Below, piece after piece: positions 6,533-14,240 of a stretch of DNA of 32,544 nt. Source of the stretch: Pseudomonas sp. (GTDB lineage: Bacteria > Pseudomonadota > Gammaproteobacteria > Pseudomonadales > Pseudomonadaceae); contig NZ_JAUYGD010000076.1 of NCBI RefSeq assembly GCF_030690725.1, forward strand, positions 1 to 32,544, read 5' to 3'. Both the position numbers and the translations under genes were made by a program. A model generated the notes under the pieces. That model saw nothing but the letters and a program-made list of their open reading frames with translations. It was not told the DNA's origin and did not search any database. Within the stretch, counting starts at the first letter, position 1; every line of letters begins with the position of its first letter.

Positions 6533-7593
6533 TGTCGATCACGGCCACTGCTGACGGACGCTGGAAGGTCGATATTGAGCCTGTTAAAGGCCGTCGATTC
6601 CGCAAGACTTTTAAGACCAAGGCAGAAGCAACCCGTTTTGAGGCGTCATGCCGTATTGACTGCATCAAGGCTACTTCCTGGAACCCCAGGCCAAAGGACA
6701 AGCGCAAGCTGTCTCAACTGATAGAGCAATGGTTTGATCTTCACGGCCACACCATCACTAGCGGACGTCGTCGAAAGAATACCCTGTTGCTTATGGCGTC
6801 CCGCTTGGGTGATCCGGTTGCCACAAAATTGACTGGCGCACACCTCGCCCACCTCCGTCGATCTGAGCTAGAAGCCGGTGCTGTGCCCAAGTCGATCAAC
6901 AACCGTTTTACGTATCTGAAGGCCGTATTCAATGAGCTTCGCCGCCTAGGTGATATCGACTATGCGAACCCGCTCGACTCGATAAAGCCGCTCAAATTTC
7001 AGGAGCGTCAACTATCGTATCTTTCGACAAAGCAGATTTCGCTTTTGCTCGAGTCGCTCGATAGGCTCAAGCGTTCGCCAAGCGCTCGCCTCGTTTCTGA
7101 AGTCTGTTTAGCTACTGGTTCGCGATGGTCTGAGGCTGAAAGCCTGACGGCTGCTCAGGTCGTCCATGATGCTGTGACCTTCATTAATACGAAGTCGAAA
7201 CGCACCCGTACTATTCCTATAAGTCCAGCTCTGCAAAAGCGCCTGCATGCGTTCTTTGATCAGCACGGACGCTTCACGTCCTGTATGCACTCTTTCCGCT
7301 CTGCCCTCGTGGCAAGTGGTATCAAGCTGCCAAGGGGTCAGGCAACTCACGTCCTGCGCCATACATTCGCCAGCCACTTCATTATGAACGGCGGAAACAT
7401 CCTGACCTTAAAGGAGGTGCTCGGTCATTCCTCCCTGACAATGACAATGCGCTACGCGCACCTTTCACCTTCGCATTTGCGCGATGCCCTGCGCCTTAAC
7501 CCTTTGGATGGTTTCGACACTTCTTCGACACACGCAAAAGCGAGCAAGAGAAAAACCCTTAAAAATCAATCGTCTGCGACTGATGCGCCATAG
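6532..7593 (+). CDS. Tyrosine-family phage integrase
   Basis: This site-specific recombinase inserts and removes the prophage. From ATG 6532 it has 353 residues: an N-terminal arm-binding region, a core-binding SAM-like domain (about 60-160) and a catalytic domain. The catalytic set is visible: Arg in ATGSRWSEAE, Lys in INTKSKRTRTIPI, HVLRH (H-x-x-R box), His in LGHSS and Tyr in MRYAHL. ATG 6532 is preferred over TTG 6514 because it makes the TAATG overlap with the replication gene. The basic C-terminal tail (KASKRKTLKNQSS) ends inside the convergent host gene perM, overlapping it by 28 bases. This is the usual right-end gene of Pf prophages. Confidence 0.93.
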   Translation: MSITATADGRWKVDIEPVKGRRFRKTFKTKAEATRFEASCRIDCIKATSWNPRPKDKRKLSQLIEQWFDLHGHTITSGRRRKNTLLLMASRLGDPVATKLTGAHLAHLRRSELEAGAVPKSINNRFTYLKAVFNELRRLGDIDYANPLDSIKPLKFQERQLSYLSTKQISLLLESLDRLKRSPSARLVSEVCLATGSRWSEAESLTAAQVVHDAVTFINTKSKRTRTIPISPALQKRLHAFFDQHGRFTSCMHSFRSALVASGIKLPRGQATHVLRHTFASHFIMNGGNILTLKEVLGHSSLTMTMRYAHLSPSHLRDALRLNPLDGFDTSSTHAKASKRKTLKNQSSATDAP

Positions 7594-8636
7594 GTGTCCG
7601 ATTGTTTATAGAAATCATGCAGATGACGCACTAACACCATGATTACCGCTGCTACCGGGAGTGCCAGGAGGATGCCGGTGAAGCCGAACAGTTGGCCGCC
7701 GGCCATGATCGCGAAGATTACCGCGACCGGGTGCAGGCCGATGCGGTCGCCTACCAGCATCGGTGTCAGCAGCATGCCTTCGAGCATTTGCCCGACGATA
7801 AAGACTGCGGCGATGGCCACCAGAGGGTAAGGGTCCATGCCGAACTGAAACAGGCCGGCCGTCAATGCCGCGCCGATGCCGACCACCACGCCGAGGTACG
7901 GCACGATGCTGGCCAAGCCGGCCAGCACGCCGATCAGCAGCCCGAGTTCCAGGCCGATCACCATCAGGCCGGTGGCATACATCACACCCAGCGCCAGCAT
8001 CACCAGTAACTGGCCGCGCAGGAAGGCGCCGAGCACTTCGTGGCATTCGCCGAACAGCTGTACAACCAGGCCTTCACGGCCGCGCGGCAGCAAGCTGCGC
8101 AGCTTGGCGACCATCAGATCCCAATCACGCATCAGGTAGAAGCTCACCACTGGAATCAGCACCAGATTGGCCAGCCAGGCCAGCAGCGCCAGGCCTGAAG
8201 AGGTGGCGGTGGACAGCAGCATGCCGACGATATCGGTGGTTTTACCCAATTGCCCGGACAGCGCGGTTTTCAGCTGATCAAAGCGCCAAAATCCTTCGCT
8301 CAGACCGAGCTTGAGCTGAACCCATGGCAGAGCCTGGTTCTGGGCCCAGTCGAGCATTTCCGGGATCAACTCGTACAAGCGCACCAGCTGCTTGCCCAGC
8401 ATCGGCACCAAGACCAGCAGCAGGATGGCCATGATCAGGGTGATCAGCGCAAACACCACCACCACGCCCCAGGTCCGCGACAGTTTCCAGCGCTCCAGAC
8501 GGTCAACCAGCGGATCGCCCATATAGGCCAGCAGCACGCCGATCAGAAACGGCGAGAGAATCGGCGCCAGCAGGTACAACAGGCCGCACAGTAGCAGCGC
8601 CCCGATTATCCATATCCAACGATGCGAATCGATCAT
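7566..8636 (-). CDS. perM: AI-2E family (PerM) membrane permease
   Basis: This polytopic inner-membrane protein has 356 residues. It has the family layout: two N-terminal membrane helices (WIWIIGALLLCGLLYLLAP and the next), a cytoplasmic or periplasmic domain (about 60-150), then five or six helices ending with the family-typical GGQLFGFTGILLALPVAAVIMVL. The substrate is not known; some relatives export autoinducer-2, others move Na+/H+. The start ATG 8636 has GGAG eight bases upstream, better than ATG 8657. In other Pseudomonas, as I recall, hda follows perM; here a prophage does. The last nine codons overlap the integrase gene, so the C-terminus lies at or beside the attachment site. The protein looks intact. 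Confidence 0.88.
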   Translation of the reverse strand: MIDSHRWIWIIGALLLCGLLYLLAPILSPFLIGVLLAYMGDPLVDRLERWKLSRTWGVVVVFALITLIMAILLLVLVPMLGKQLVRLYELIPEMLDWAQNQALPWVQLKLGLSEGFWRFDQLKTALSGQLGKTTDIVGMLLSTATSSGLALLAWLANLVLIPVVSFYLMRDWDLMVAKLRSLLPRGREGLVVQLFGECHEVLGAFLRGQLLVMLALGVMYATGLMVIGLELGLLIGVLAGLASIVPYLGVVVGIGAALTAGLFQFGMDPYPLVAIAAVFIVGQMLEGMLLTPMLVGDRIGLHPVAVIFAIMAGGQLFGFTGILLALPVAAVIMVLVRHLHDFYKQSDTYGASVADD

Positions 8637-8703
8637 GCCCAGCGCTCCATATGCCAACGTTTTATCCAGAAAACCCTCAATCCCGCGAGGCCCGCTATAT
8701 AAG

Positions 8704-8731
8704 AAAACCGCAGCTCGATAGCTGCGGTTTT
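8704..8731 (-). terminator. Terminator after the DUF2066 gene
   Basis: AAAACCGCAGCT (8704-8715), loop CGAT, AGCTGCGGTTTT (8720-8731). It ends the minus-strand DUF2066 message before perM. The symmetric A and T runs would also let it work in the other direction. Confidence 0.85.
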
Positions 8732-8761
8732 CAAGTCAGGGCACGGGGCAATCGCCGCAGT

Positions 8762-9802
8762 CTACCAGCGAAACCTCAGCACATTGTCACGCGGCGCAGC
8801 AGGCTCAGCGCCAGGGGCTGGCGGCGTAACGGTCTGACTGGCATCTAGCACTGGAGCCTCTGCCGGCACTTCCTGCAAGCGCGCCAAGCCCAGTTGCGCA
8901 CGCAACTGCTCGGCATTGGCATTCACGGCAAAGGTCAGCGTATCGCCCTGCACCTTGCGCAGCTGCGCGGCGAACGGCTCAAGAATGCGCTGCAATTCGG
9001 CGTAACGCGCCAGGTCGACGCCCTGCACTTCCACCGTCAAGCCAGTGGCGGCGCCGGCAGCGACGATAAAACGTGGGGCCAGACGTTGATGGACGGCCAA
9101 CAGGATGGCATCGGCCAGCGCAGCTTGATCGGCACCCTGCACAGTGCCTTGCTCACGCTCATCACCCAACCACAGGCGCCACTCGGCCTGCCACTGGCCG
9201 TTTGCTTCGCGCGCCATAACTGCCAGCAGGGCATCGGCGGCGTAGCGTTCGGAGGCTTCACGCAAGGCGGCCGGATCATTGGCCGTGAGGTTTTCCGGCA
9301 CCGCCACCAGTTGTTCGGCCAGATCGGCCAACGGCAGGCGCAGCGGCAGACCACGGTGCTGCGCGGCCTGATTGAGCGGTGCGGCAGCGGCTTGACCGTC
9401 ACCGAGCAGACGGCTGCCGTCACTGGCATCACTTAACCACCACAGCAGAATGCTTGGGCGATTAGCGCCCCACAGCGCCAGGCCCGCCTGACGCAGGTTG
9501 CGATCGGTGCTCAGTGGATCAAAGTCGACCAGCAGCTTGTCACCTTCATAGCCGTATTGGCTGACGATCTGTTGCGGGTCCTTGCGCAGCGCCGCCAGTG
9601 CTGGGCTTTGCGCCGCATCGGCCTTGCCGGTCAGACGCAACACCAGGGTATCCAGCGCGCGGCTCAGGGCGGCAGCGCGTTCTTCCGGTTGCTGGCTGCT
9701 GACCGCTTCGCGGACTTGGTAGAGATCACTCACCGGCGCGGCAAATGCCGGCAGGCCAGACAGTGACAAACAGGCAAGAAGCAGGCGAGCGGTCAAACGC
9801 AT
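8762..9802 (-). CDS. Secreted DUF2066 protein
   Basis: This conserved gammaproteobacterial protein of unknown function has 346 residues. It has a clear signal peptide (MRLTARLLLACLSLSGLPAFA, cleavage before APVSDLYQ). The mature part has the DUF2066 hallmarks: a VREAV start, a repeated-helix region, the NRPSILLWWLSD segment (about residues 112-123), then a long alpha/beta domain with an Ala-rich composition. The C-terminus is Pro-rich and ends DNVLRFRW. Genes of this family usually sit divergent from purM, as here. A periplasmic role is inferred from the signal peptide; nothing more specific can be said. Confidence 0.82.
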   Translation of the reverse strand: MRLTARLLLACLSLSGLPAFAAPVSDLYQVREAVSSQQPEERAAALSRALDTLVLRLTGKADAAQSPALAALRKDPQQIVSQYGYEGDKLLVDFDPLSTDRNLRQAGLALWGANRPSILLWWLSDASDGSRLLGDGQAAAAPLNQAAQHRGLPLRLPLADLAEQLVAVPENLTANDPAALREASERYAADALLAVMAREANGQWQAEWRLWLGDEREQGTVQGADQAALADAILLAVHQRLAPRFIVAAGAATGLTVEVQGVDLARYAELQRILEPFAAQLRKVQGDTLTFAVNANAEQLRAQLGLARLQEVPAEAPVLDASQTVTPPAPGAEPAAPRDNVLRFRW

Positions 9803-10041
9803 GGATGGATTCTCGACGGACGGAAAGCGGCGCGTAGGCCAGGTTTAACAACAGTTACAGCCAATCCACGCCAAATAGGGCCGGCAGCGGTAGCTCAGGA
9901 GTGCGAGTTTAGGTGCTGTTAAGGCGCATTCCAAAGCCCTTTAAGCCACAGACGGCCAACAACAGGCAGATTTCGAGCTTAAACAGCCGCCCCAGCACCC
10001 GCAACCATCGCGCCGCCTGGGTGGCCGCTGCCGGGTAAGCC

Positions 10042-10050
10042 TGATAAAAT
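10042..10050 (+). promoter_or_regulatory. Extended -10 promoter for purMN
   Basis: TGATAAAAT is an extended -10 element (TGn plus TAAAAT). The -35 position (TGGCCG at 10022-10027) is poor, which fits an extended -10 promoter. Predicted transcript start is about 10057. Confidence 0.5.
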
Positions 10051-10065
10051 CGCGCGCCTTCGCAG

Positions 10066-10086
10066 ACCGCCGCCACAAGCGGCGGT
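10066..10086 (+). promoter_or_regulatory. GC-rich stem-loop in the purM leader
   Basis: ACCGCCGC (10066-10073), loop CACAA, GCGGCGGT (10079-10086). It lies about 10-30 bases into the predicted transcript and about 34 bases before the start codon. There is no U-run. Confidence 0.6.
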
Positions 10087-10119
10087 GCCAATCCGAATTT
10101 CCCCTAAAGGCCTGGATCT

Positions 10120-11178
10120 ATGAGCAAGCAACCCTCCATCAGCTACAAGGACGCAGGTGTAGATATCGACGCGGGCGAAGCCCTGGTCGAACGCATCAAA
10201 GGCGTGGCCAAGCGCACCGCGCGTCCGGAAGTCATGGGTGGGCTGGGCGGCTTCGGCGCGCTGTGCGAGATCCCGGCTGGCTACAAACAACCGGTGCTGG
10301 TCTCCGGCACCGACGGTGTAGGCACCAAGCTGCGCTTGGCGCTGAACCTGAACATGCACGACAGCATCGGCCAGGACCTGGTCGCCATGTGCGTCAACGA
10401 CCTGGTGGTGTGTGGCGCCGAGCCGCTGTTCTTCCTCGACTATTACGCCACCGGCAAGCTCAACGTTGACGTCGCCGCCACCGTGGTTACCGGCATCGGC
10501 GCTGGCTGCGAACTGGCGGGCTGCTCCCTGGTTGGCGGTGAAACCGCTGAAATGCCCGGCATGTACGAAGGCGAAGACTACGACCTGGCCGGCTTCTGCG
10601 TCGGTGTGGTGGAAAAAGCCGAAATCATCGACGGCTCGAAAGTCGCTACCGGCGACGCGTTGATCGCCCTGCCATCGTCCGGCCCGCACTCCAACGGCTA
10701 CTCGCTGATCCGCAAGATCATCGAAGTCTCCGGCACCGAAATCGAAACCACCCAGGTCGACGGCAAGCCGCTGACCGACCTGCTGATGGCGCCGACCCGT
10801 ATCTACGTCAAACCGCTGCTCAAGCTGATCAAGGACACTGGCGCAGTTAAAGCCATGGCCCACATCACCGGTGGCGGCCTGCTCGACAACATTCCGCGCG
10901 TGCTGCCCAAAGGCGCCCAAGCCGTGGTCGATGTGGCCAGCTGGACGCGCCCAGCAGTCTTCGACTGGCTGCAGGAAAAAGGCAATGTGGATGAGCACGA
11001 GATGCACCGCGTACTCAACTGCGGTGTCGGCATGGTCATCTGCGTGGCTCAGGATCAGGTCGAAGTCACCCTGCAAACCCTGACCGCCGCTGGCGAGCAG
11101 CCATGGGTGATCGGCCAGATCGGTGAAGCTGCCGAAGGTGCCGCCCAGGTCGTGCTGAACAACCTGAAACAGCACTAA
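10120..11178 (+). CDS. purM: Phosphoribosylformylglycinamidine cyclo-ligase (AIR synthetase)
   Basis: PurM closes the imidazole ring: FGAM plus ATP gives AIR, step 5 of purine synthesis, in the cytoplasm. It has 352 residues, close to the usual 345-350. The N-terminal SYKDAGVDIDAGEALVERIK is the family signature. The ATP/substrate motif VSGTDGVGTKLRLA is at about residues 61-74, the D-C-N-like VAMCVNDLVVCGAEPLFFLDYYATGKL at about 88-115, GGETAEMPGMY at about 142-152, and the GGG loop HITGGGLLDNIPRVLP at about 248-263. It forms an operon with purN, whose ATG overlaps the purM stop (TAATG). This pairing of steps 5 and 3 is common in gammaproteobacteria. Confidence 0.97.
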   Translation: MSKQPSISYKDAGVDIDAGEALVERIKGVAKRTARPEVMGGLGGFGALCEIPAGYKQPVLVSGTDGVGTKLRLALNLNMHDSIGQDLVAMCVNDLVVCGAEPLFFLDYYATGKLNVDVAATVVTGIGAGCELAGCSLVGGETAEMPGMYEGEDYDLAGFCVGVVEKAEIIDGSKVATGDALIALPSSGPHSNGYSLIRKIIEVSGTEIETTQVDGKPLTDLLMAPTRIYVKPLLKLIKDTGAVKAMAHITGGGLLDNIPRVLPKGAQAVVDVASWTRPAVFDWLQEKGNVDEHEMHRVLNCGVGMVICVAQDQVEVTLQTLTAAGEQPWVIGQIGEAAEGAAQVVLNNLKQH

Positions 11179-11840
11179 TGTCGGCACCGATGCCTACAGA
11201 CTGCAATGTGGTGGTGCTGATCTCCGGCTCCGGCAGCAACCTGCAGGCGCTGATCGACAGCATCGCCCATGACGGCAATCCGGCACGCATCAGCGCGGTG
11301 ATTTCCAACCGCGCCGATGCCTACGGCCTGGAGCGCGCCAAACAGGCTGGCATTGCCACCGCCGTACTCGACCACAAGCAGTTTGACGGCCGCGAGGCCT
11401 TCGATACCGCGCTGGTCGAGGCCATCGATGCGTTTGATCCGCAGTTGGTGGTGCTGGCCGGCTTTATGCGCATCCTCACGCCCGGCTTCGTTCGTCACTA
11501 CGCCGGCCGCCTGCTGAATATCCACCCCTCGCTGCTGCCGAAATACAAAGGCCTGCATACCCACCAGCGGGCGCTGGACGCCGGTGACAGCGAGCATGGC
11601 TGCAGCGTGCACTTCGTCAGCGAGGAACTCGATGGCGGACCACTGGTCGTACAGGCAGTGGTACCGGTACAGTCGGATGACTCGCCCACCAGCCTGGCGC
11701 AGCGCGTACACGAGCAGGAACATGTGATTTACCCGCTGGCCGTACGCTGGTTTGTCGAAGGCCGTTTGCAGCTGACAGCGCATGGGGCCATGTTGGACGA
11801 GCAACTGTTACCGAGTACCGGACACCTCATTCGAACTTAG
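11178..11840 (+). CDS. purN: Phosphoribosylglycinamide formyltransferase (GART)
   Basis: PurN transfers the formyl group of 10-formyl-tetrahydrofolate to GAR, step 3 of purine synthesis. It has 220 residues. VLISGSGSNLQALID (about 13-27) binds the ribose phosphate. The catalytic triad is N114 and H116 in LLNIHPSLLPKYKG and D152 in EELDGG, each eight positions after the E. coli residues (N106, H108, D144) and in the same spacing. The start overlaps the purM stop; a second ATG at codon 5 is possible and would give a protein nearer the E. coli length. The next gene starts 8 bases downstream and is likely in the same message. Confidence 0.97.
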   Translation: MSAPMPTDCNVVVLISGSGSNLQALIDSIAHDGNPARISAVISNRADAYGLERAKQAGIATAVLDHKQFDGREAFDTALVEAIDAFDPQLVVLAGFMRILTPGFVRHYAGRLLNIHPSLLPKYKGLHTHQRALDAGDSEHGCSVHFVSEELDGGPLVVQAVVPVQSDDSPTSLAQRVHEQEHVIYPLAVRWFVEGRLQLTAHGAMLDEQLLPSTGHLIRT

Positions 11841-11848
11841 GAGACACC

Positions 11849-12565
11849 ATGGGTCGCGCCTTACTGTTCGCACTAACGCTTCTGAGCTTGCCGGCATTGG
11901 CCGTTGAGCTGAAACCCTTTTCTGCCAGCTACACCGCCGACTGGAAGCAACTGCCCGTCAGCGGCAGCGCCGAGCGCAGCCTGCAAGCTCTGGATAACGG
12001 CCTGTGGCAGCTGAATTTCGAGGCCTCGATGCTGGTCGCCAGCCTCACCGAACAAAGCACCCTGCGCGTGGATAAAGAAGTCTTCCTGCCGCAAACCTAC
12101 CTGTACGAGCGCAACGGCCTGGGCAAAGGCAAGAAGATCGAGCATGACTTCGACTGGAGCGCCAAGCAGGTGATCGGCAGTGACCGCGACACCCCGGTGC
12201 GCCTACCGCTGAACCGTGGCCTGCTGGACAAGTCGACCTACCAGTTAGCCCTGCAGTACGACGTAGCCGCCGGCACCAAAAGCATGAGCTACCAGGTGGT
12301 CGATGGCGATGAAGTGGAAACCTACGACTTCCGCGTACTCGGCGAGGAAGTGGTGCGCACCAAGGCTGGTCTGATCGATGCGATCAAGGTCGAGCGCGTG
12401 CGCGACCCGACGCAAAGCAGCCGCAAGACCATCCTCTGGTTTGCCAAGGACTGGAACTTCCTGCTGGTGCGTCTGCATCAGGTCGAGAAAGACGGCAAGG
12501 AATACCAGATCATGCTCAAGGAAGGCACAGTCGACGGCAAAGCTGTTCTAGGCCGCAAGGACTGA
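11849..12565 (+). CDS. Secreted DUF3108 protein
   Basis: This conserved protein of unknown function has 238 residues, with a signal peptide (MGRALLFALTLLSLPALA, cleavage before VELKPF). The mature part is a predicted beta-rich, outer-membrane-associated-like fold typical of DUF3108: FSASYTADWKQLPVSGSAER at the start, QSTLRV and YERNGLGKGKKIEHDFDW in the middle, and KTILWFAKDWNFLLVRLHQVEKDGKEYQIMLKEG near the end. The DUF3108 family is found in the periplasm. It sits 8 bases after purN, with a start preceded by GGAG at 11840-11843, and a terminator follows, so it closes the purMN operon. A link to purine synthesis is only positional. Confidence 0.85.
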   Translation: MGRALLFALTLLSLPALAVELKPFSASYTADWKQLPVSGSAERSLQALDNGLWQLNFEASMLVASLTEQSTLRVDKEVFLPQTYLYERNGLGKGKKIEHDFDWSAKQVIGSDRDTPVRLPLNRGLLDKSTYQLALQYDVAAGTKSMSYQVVDGDEVETYDFRVLGEEVVRTKAGLIDAIKVERVRDPTQSSRKTILWFAKDWNFLLVRLHQVEKDGKEYQIMLKEGTVDGKAVLGRKD

Positions 12566-12578
12566 GTTAAATCGATGT

Positions 12579-12608
12579 AAAAAGCCGAGCTAAGTGCTCG
12601 GCTTTTTT
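12579..12608. terminator. Bidirectional terminator between DUF3108 and DUF2058 genes
   Basis: AAAAAGCCGAGC, loop TAAGT, GCTCGGCTTTTTT. It has an A-run on one side and a U-run on the other, so it can end both converging messages. Confidence 0.92.
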
Positions 12609-12641
12609 ATGGGCGGATTTCTGCAGGTTCGGCCTGGGCCA

Positions 12642-13181
12642 TCACCACATCAGATCGTCCGGCACCTGATAAGCCGCATACGGATCATCAGTATCCGGGG
12701 CTTCGGTCGGGGTATTGAGCAGCACCACACGTTGCGGGTCGCGCTCTTGGATCTTCAACGCGGCTTCGCGCGGGATCACTTCGTAGCCACCGCCGTGGCG
12801 CACGATGGCCAGCGAACCACTGCTGAGCTTGTTGCGCATCAGGGTGTTGACCGACAGGCGCTTAACCTTCTTGTCATCGACGAAGTTGTAGTAGTCCTCG
12901 GTGGTCAGCTTGGGCAGGCGCGACACCTCGATAAGCTGCTTGATCTGCGCGGCACGGGCCTTCTGCTCAATCTTCTCTTGCTGCTGACGGTTCAGCTCCT
13001 GGTCGCGCGCGGCCTTCTCGGCCATGGCCTGCTGAGCGGCGAGCTTTTGCGATTCGTCCTTCTCGACCTGACCTTTATGCACCAGGCGCTGCTGTTTCTG
13101 CTGCTGCTTGCCGGCCTGCTTGGCCTGCTTTTCGTTGACCAGCCCGGCTTTAAGCAACTGATCGCGTAGTGAGAGAGCCAT
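12642..13181 (-). CDS. DUF2058 (YaiL-like) protein
   Basis: This 179-residue cytoplasmic protein starts SLRDQLLKAGLVNEKQAKQAGK, the hallmark of DUF2058, annotated in some genomes as a nucleoprotein or polynucleotide-associated protein. Residues about 15-90 are a Lys/Gln/Glu/Ala-rich charged helix or coiled coil. Residues about 95-165 form a compact domain (DYYNFVDDKKVKRLSVNTLMRNKLSSGSLAIVRHGGGYEVIP). The tail is acidic. The basic N-terminal half makes RNA or DNA binding plausible, but the function is not established. The gene ends 34 bases from the shared terminator and has its own upstream region. Confidence 0.88.
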   Translation of the reverse strand: MALSLRDQLLKAGLVNEKQAKQAGKQQQKQQRLVHKGQVEKDESQKLAAQQAMAEKAARDQELNRQQQEKIEQKARAAQIKQLIEVSRLPKLTTEDYYNFVDDKKVKRLSVNTLMRNKLSSGSLAIVRHGGGYEVIPREAALKIQERDPQRVVLLNTPTEAPDTDDPYAAYQVPDDLMW

Positions 13182-13243
13182 AACCTACCTTTCCAAACTT
13201 CAATATTAAGTGGGCGTACCCAGCGCAATCGTGACGCGTTATT

Positions 13244-13318
13244 CGTAGGGAGGATGACGCTTCCCCCATCCACCGTGTCCCTGGCAGTGGTGGATGAAAA
13301 AGCGTCATCTACCCTACG
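13244..13318. repeat. REP doublet (REPIN), GTAGG type
   Basis: This is a 75-bp imperfect palindrome. CGTAGGGAGGATGACGCTT at the left faces AAGCGTCATCTACCCTACG at the right. Each arm begins with GTAG and contains its own GGxGGATG/CATCCxCC hairpin (CATCCACC near 13267-13274, GGTGGATG near 13289-13296). GTAG-headed inverted doublets are typical REPINs moved by RAYT transposases. Confidence 0.8.
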
Positions 13319-13321
13319 GGC

Positions 13322-14152
13322 TCAGCAACTCGGGGTCTGCTTTTCCAGCTTCTTGGCTTCGCCCCAGAGCGCGTCCAATTCATCCAGGGAGCAATCTTCC
13401 ATGTTGCGCCCCGCTTCACGCAATGCCTGTTCGATAAAACGAAAGCGCCGCTCGAACTTGCCATTGGCCGCGCGCAAGGCAGTTTCCGGATCGACTTTCA
13501 GATGCCGCGCCAGGTTGCTGACCACAAACAGCAGATCACCGATCTCCTCGCTAATCGCCTCAGGGTCGTTCTCGCTCATGGCTTCGAGCACTTCATCCAG
13601 CTCTTCGCGCACCTTGTCGACCACTGGCAAGGCCTCGGGCCAGTCGAAACCGACCTGGGCGGCGCGCTTTTGCAATTTGATCGCCCGACTTAGCGACGGT
13701 AGCGCCGTGGGCACATCGTCAAGCAGCGAAAGTTGCTCGGGGGCTGCGGCCTTCTCGGCGCGCTCTTCGGCCTTGATCTCTTCCCAGCGCTGTTTGACCG
13801 CAGCCTCTTCCAGCTTGGCCACATCCACAGCGCCATACAGATCGCCATCGGGGAACACGTGGGGATGACGGCGAATCAGCTTGCTGGTGATGCCATCAAC
13901 CACCTGGGCAAATTCGAAGCGCCCTTCCTCGCGGGCCAGCTGGCTGTAATACACCACCTGAAACAGCAGATCGCCCAGCTCACCAGGCAGATGATCGAAG
14001 TCGCCGCGCTCGATGGCATCGGCCACCTCGTACGCCTCTTCAATGGTGTGCGGCACGATGGTCGCGTAGTTCTGCTTGAGGTCCCACGGGCAGCCGTGCT
14101 GCGGGTCGCGCAGCCGGGCCATCAGGTGCAGCGGGTCGTCGAGTTGGTCCAT
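13322..14152 (-). CDS. mazG: Nucleoside triphosphate pyrophosphohydrolase MazG
   Basis: MazG hydrolyses NTPs and dNTPs to monophosphates and pyrophosphate. It cleans up non-canonical nucleotides and in E. coli affects (p)ppGpp levels. It has 276 residues, the full two-domain form. The first domain opens LMARLRDPQHGCPWDLKQ and carries the metal-binding EExxE...ExxD set at E38, E39, E42, E58 and D61 (HTIEEAYEV and GELGDLLFQVVYYS). The second domain repeats it in LDEVLEAM and SEEIGDLLFVVSNLARHL. The gene directly follows relA on the same strand, an order shared with E. coli (relA-mazEF-mazG) and P. aeruginosa. REP elements stand on both sides. Confidence 0.95.
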   Translation of the reverse strand: MDQLDDPLHLMARLRDPQHGCPWDLKQNYATIVPHTIEEAYEVADAIERGDFDHLPGELGDLLFQVVYYSQLAREEGRFEFAQVVDGITSKLIRRHPHVFPDGDLYGAVDVAKLEEAAVKQRWEEIKAEERAEKAAAPEQLSLLDDVPTALPSLSRAIKLQKRAAQVGFDWPEALPVVDKVREELDEVLEAMSENDPEAISEEIGDLLFVVSNLARHLKVDPETALRAANGKFERRFRFIEQALREAGRNMEDCSLDELDALWGEAKKLEKQTPSC

Positions 14153-14168
14153 AAAATTCCTTTACCTA

Positions 14169-14230
14169 CGTAGCCCGGATGCAATCCGGGAATGCCAATA
14201 CGCAATTCCCCGGATTGCATCCGGGCTACG
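14169..14230. repeat. REP doublet (REPIN), GTAGCCCGGATG type
   Basis: This is a perfect 22-bp inverted repeat: 14169-14190 (CGTAGCCCGGATG...) against 14209-14230, with an 18-base loop. Each arm is also a small hairpin (CCCGGAT-GCA-ATCCGGG) headed by GTAG, the classic REP unit. It fills the gap between relA and mazG and could act as a processing or stability signal in a joint transcript. Confidence 0.9.
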
Positions 14231-14240
14231 GTATTGAGAC

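Larger units (their letters stand above)
9803..10119. promoter_or_regulatory. Divergent promoter region between DUF2066 gene and purM
   Basis: No gene is seen in these 317 bases. On the minus strand a possible promoter for the DUF2066 gene is TTGGCG (9869-9874) and TTGTTA (9846-9851) with a 17-base spacer, which is weak. On the plus strand an extended -10 TGATAAAAT (10042-10050) would start the purM message near 10057. A classic PurR operator was not found. Confidence 0.45.

Noticed and set aside
9979..11187. 402-codon open frame on the minus strand
   Set aside because: It covers purM antisense; low-complexity Asp/Val/His/Gly product, no start signal.
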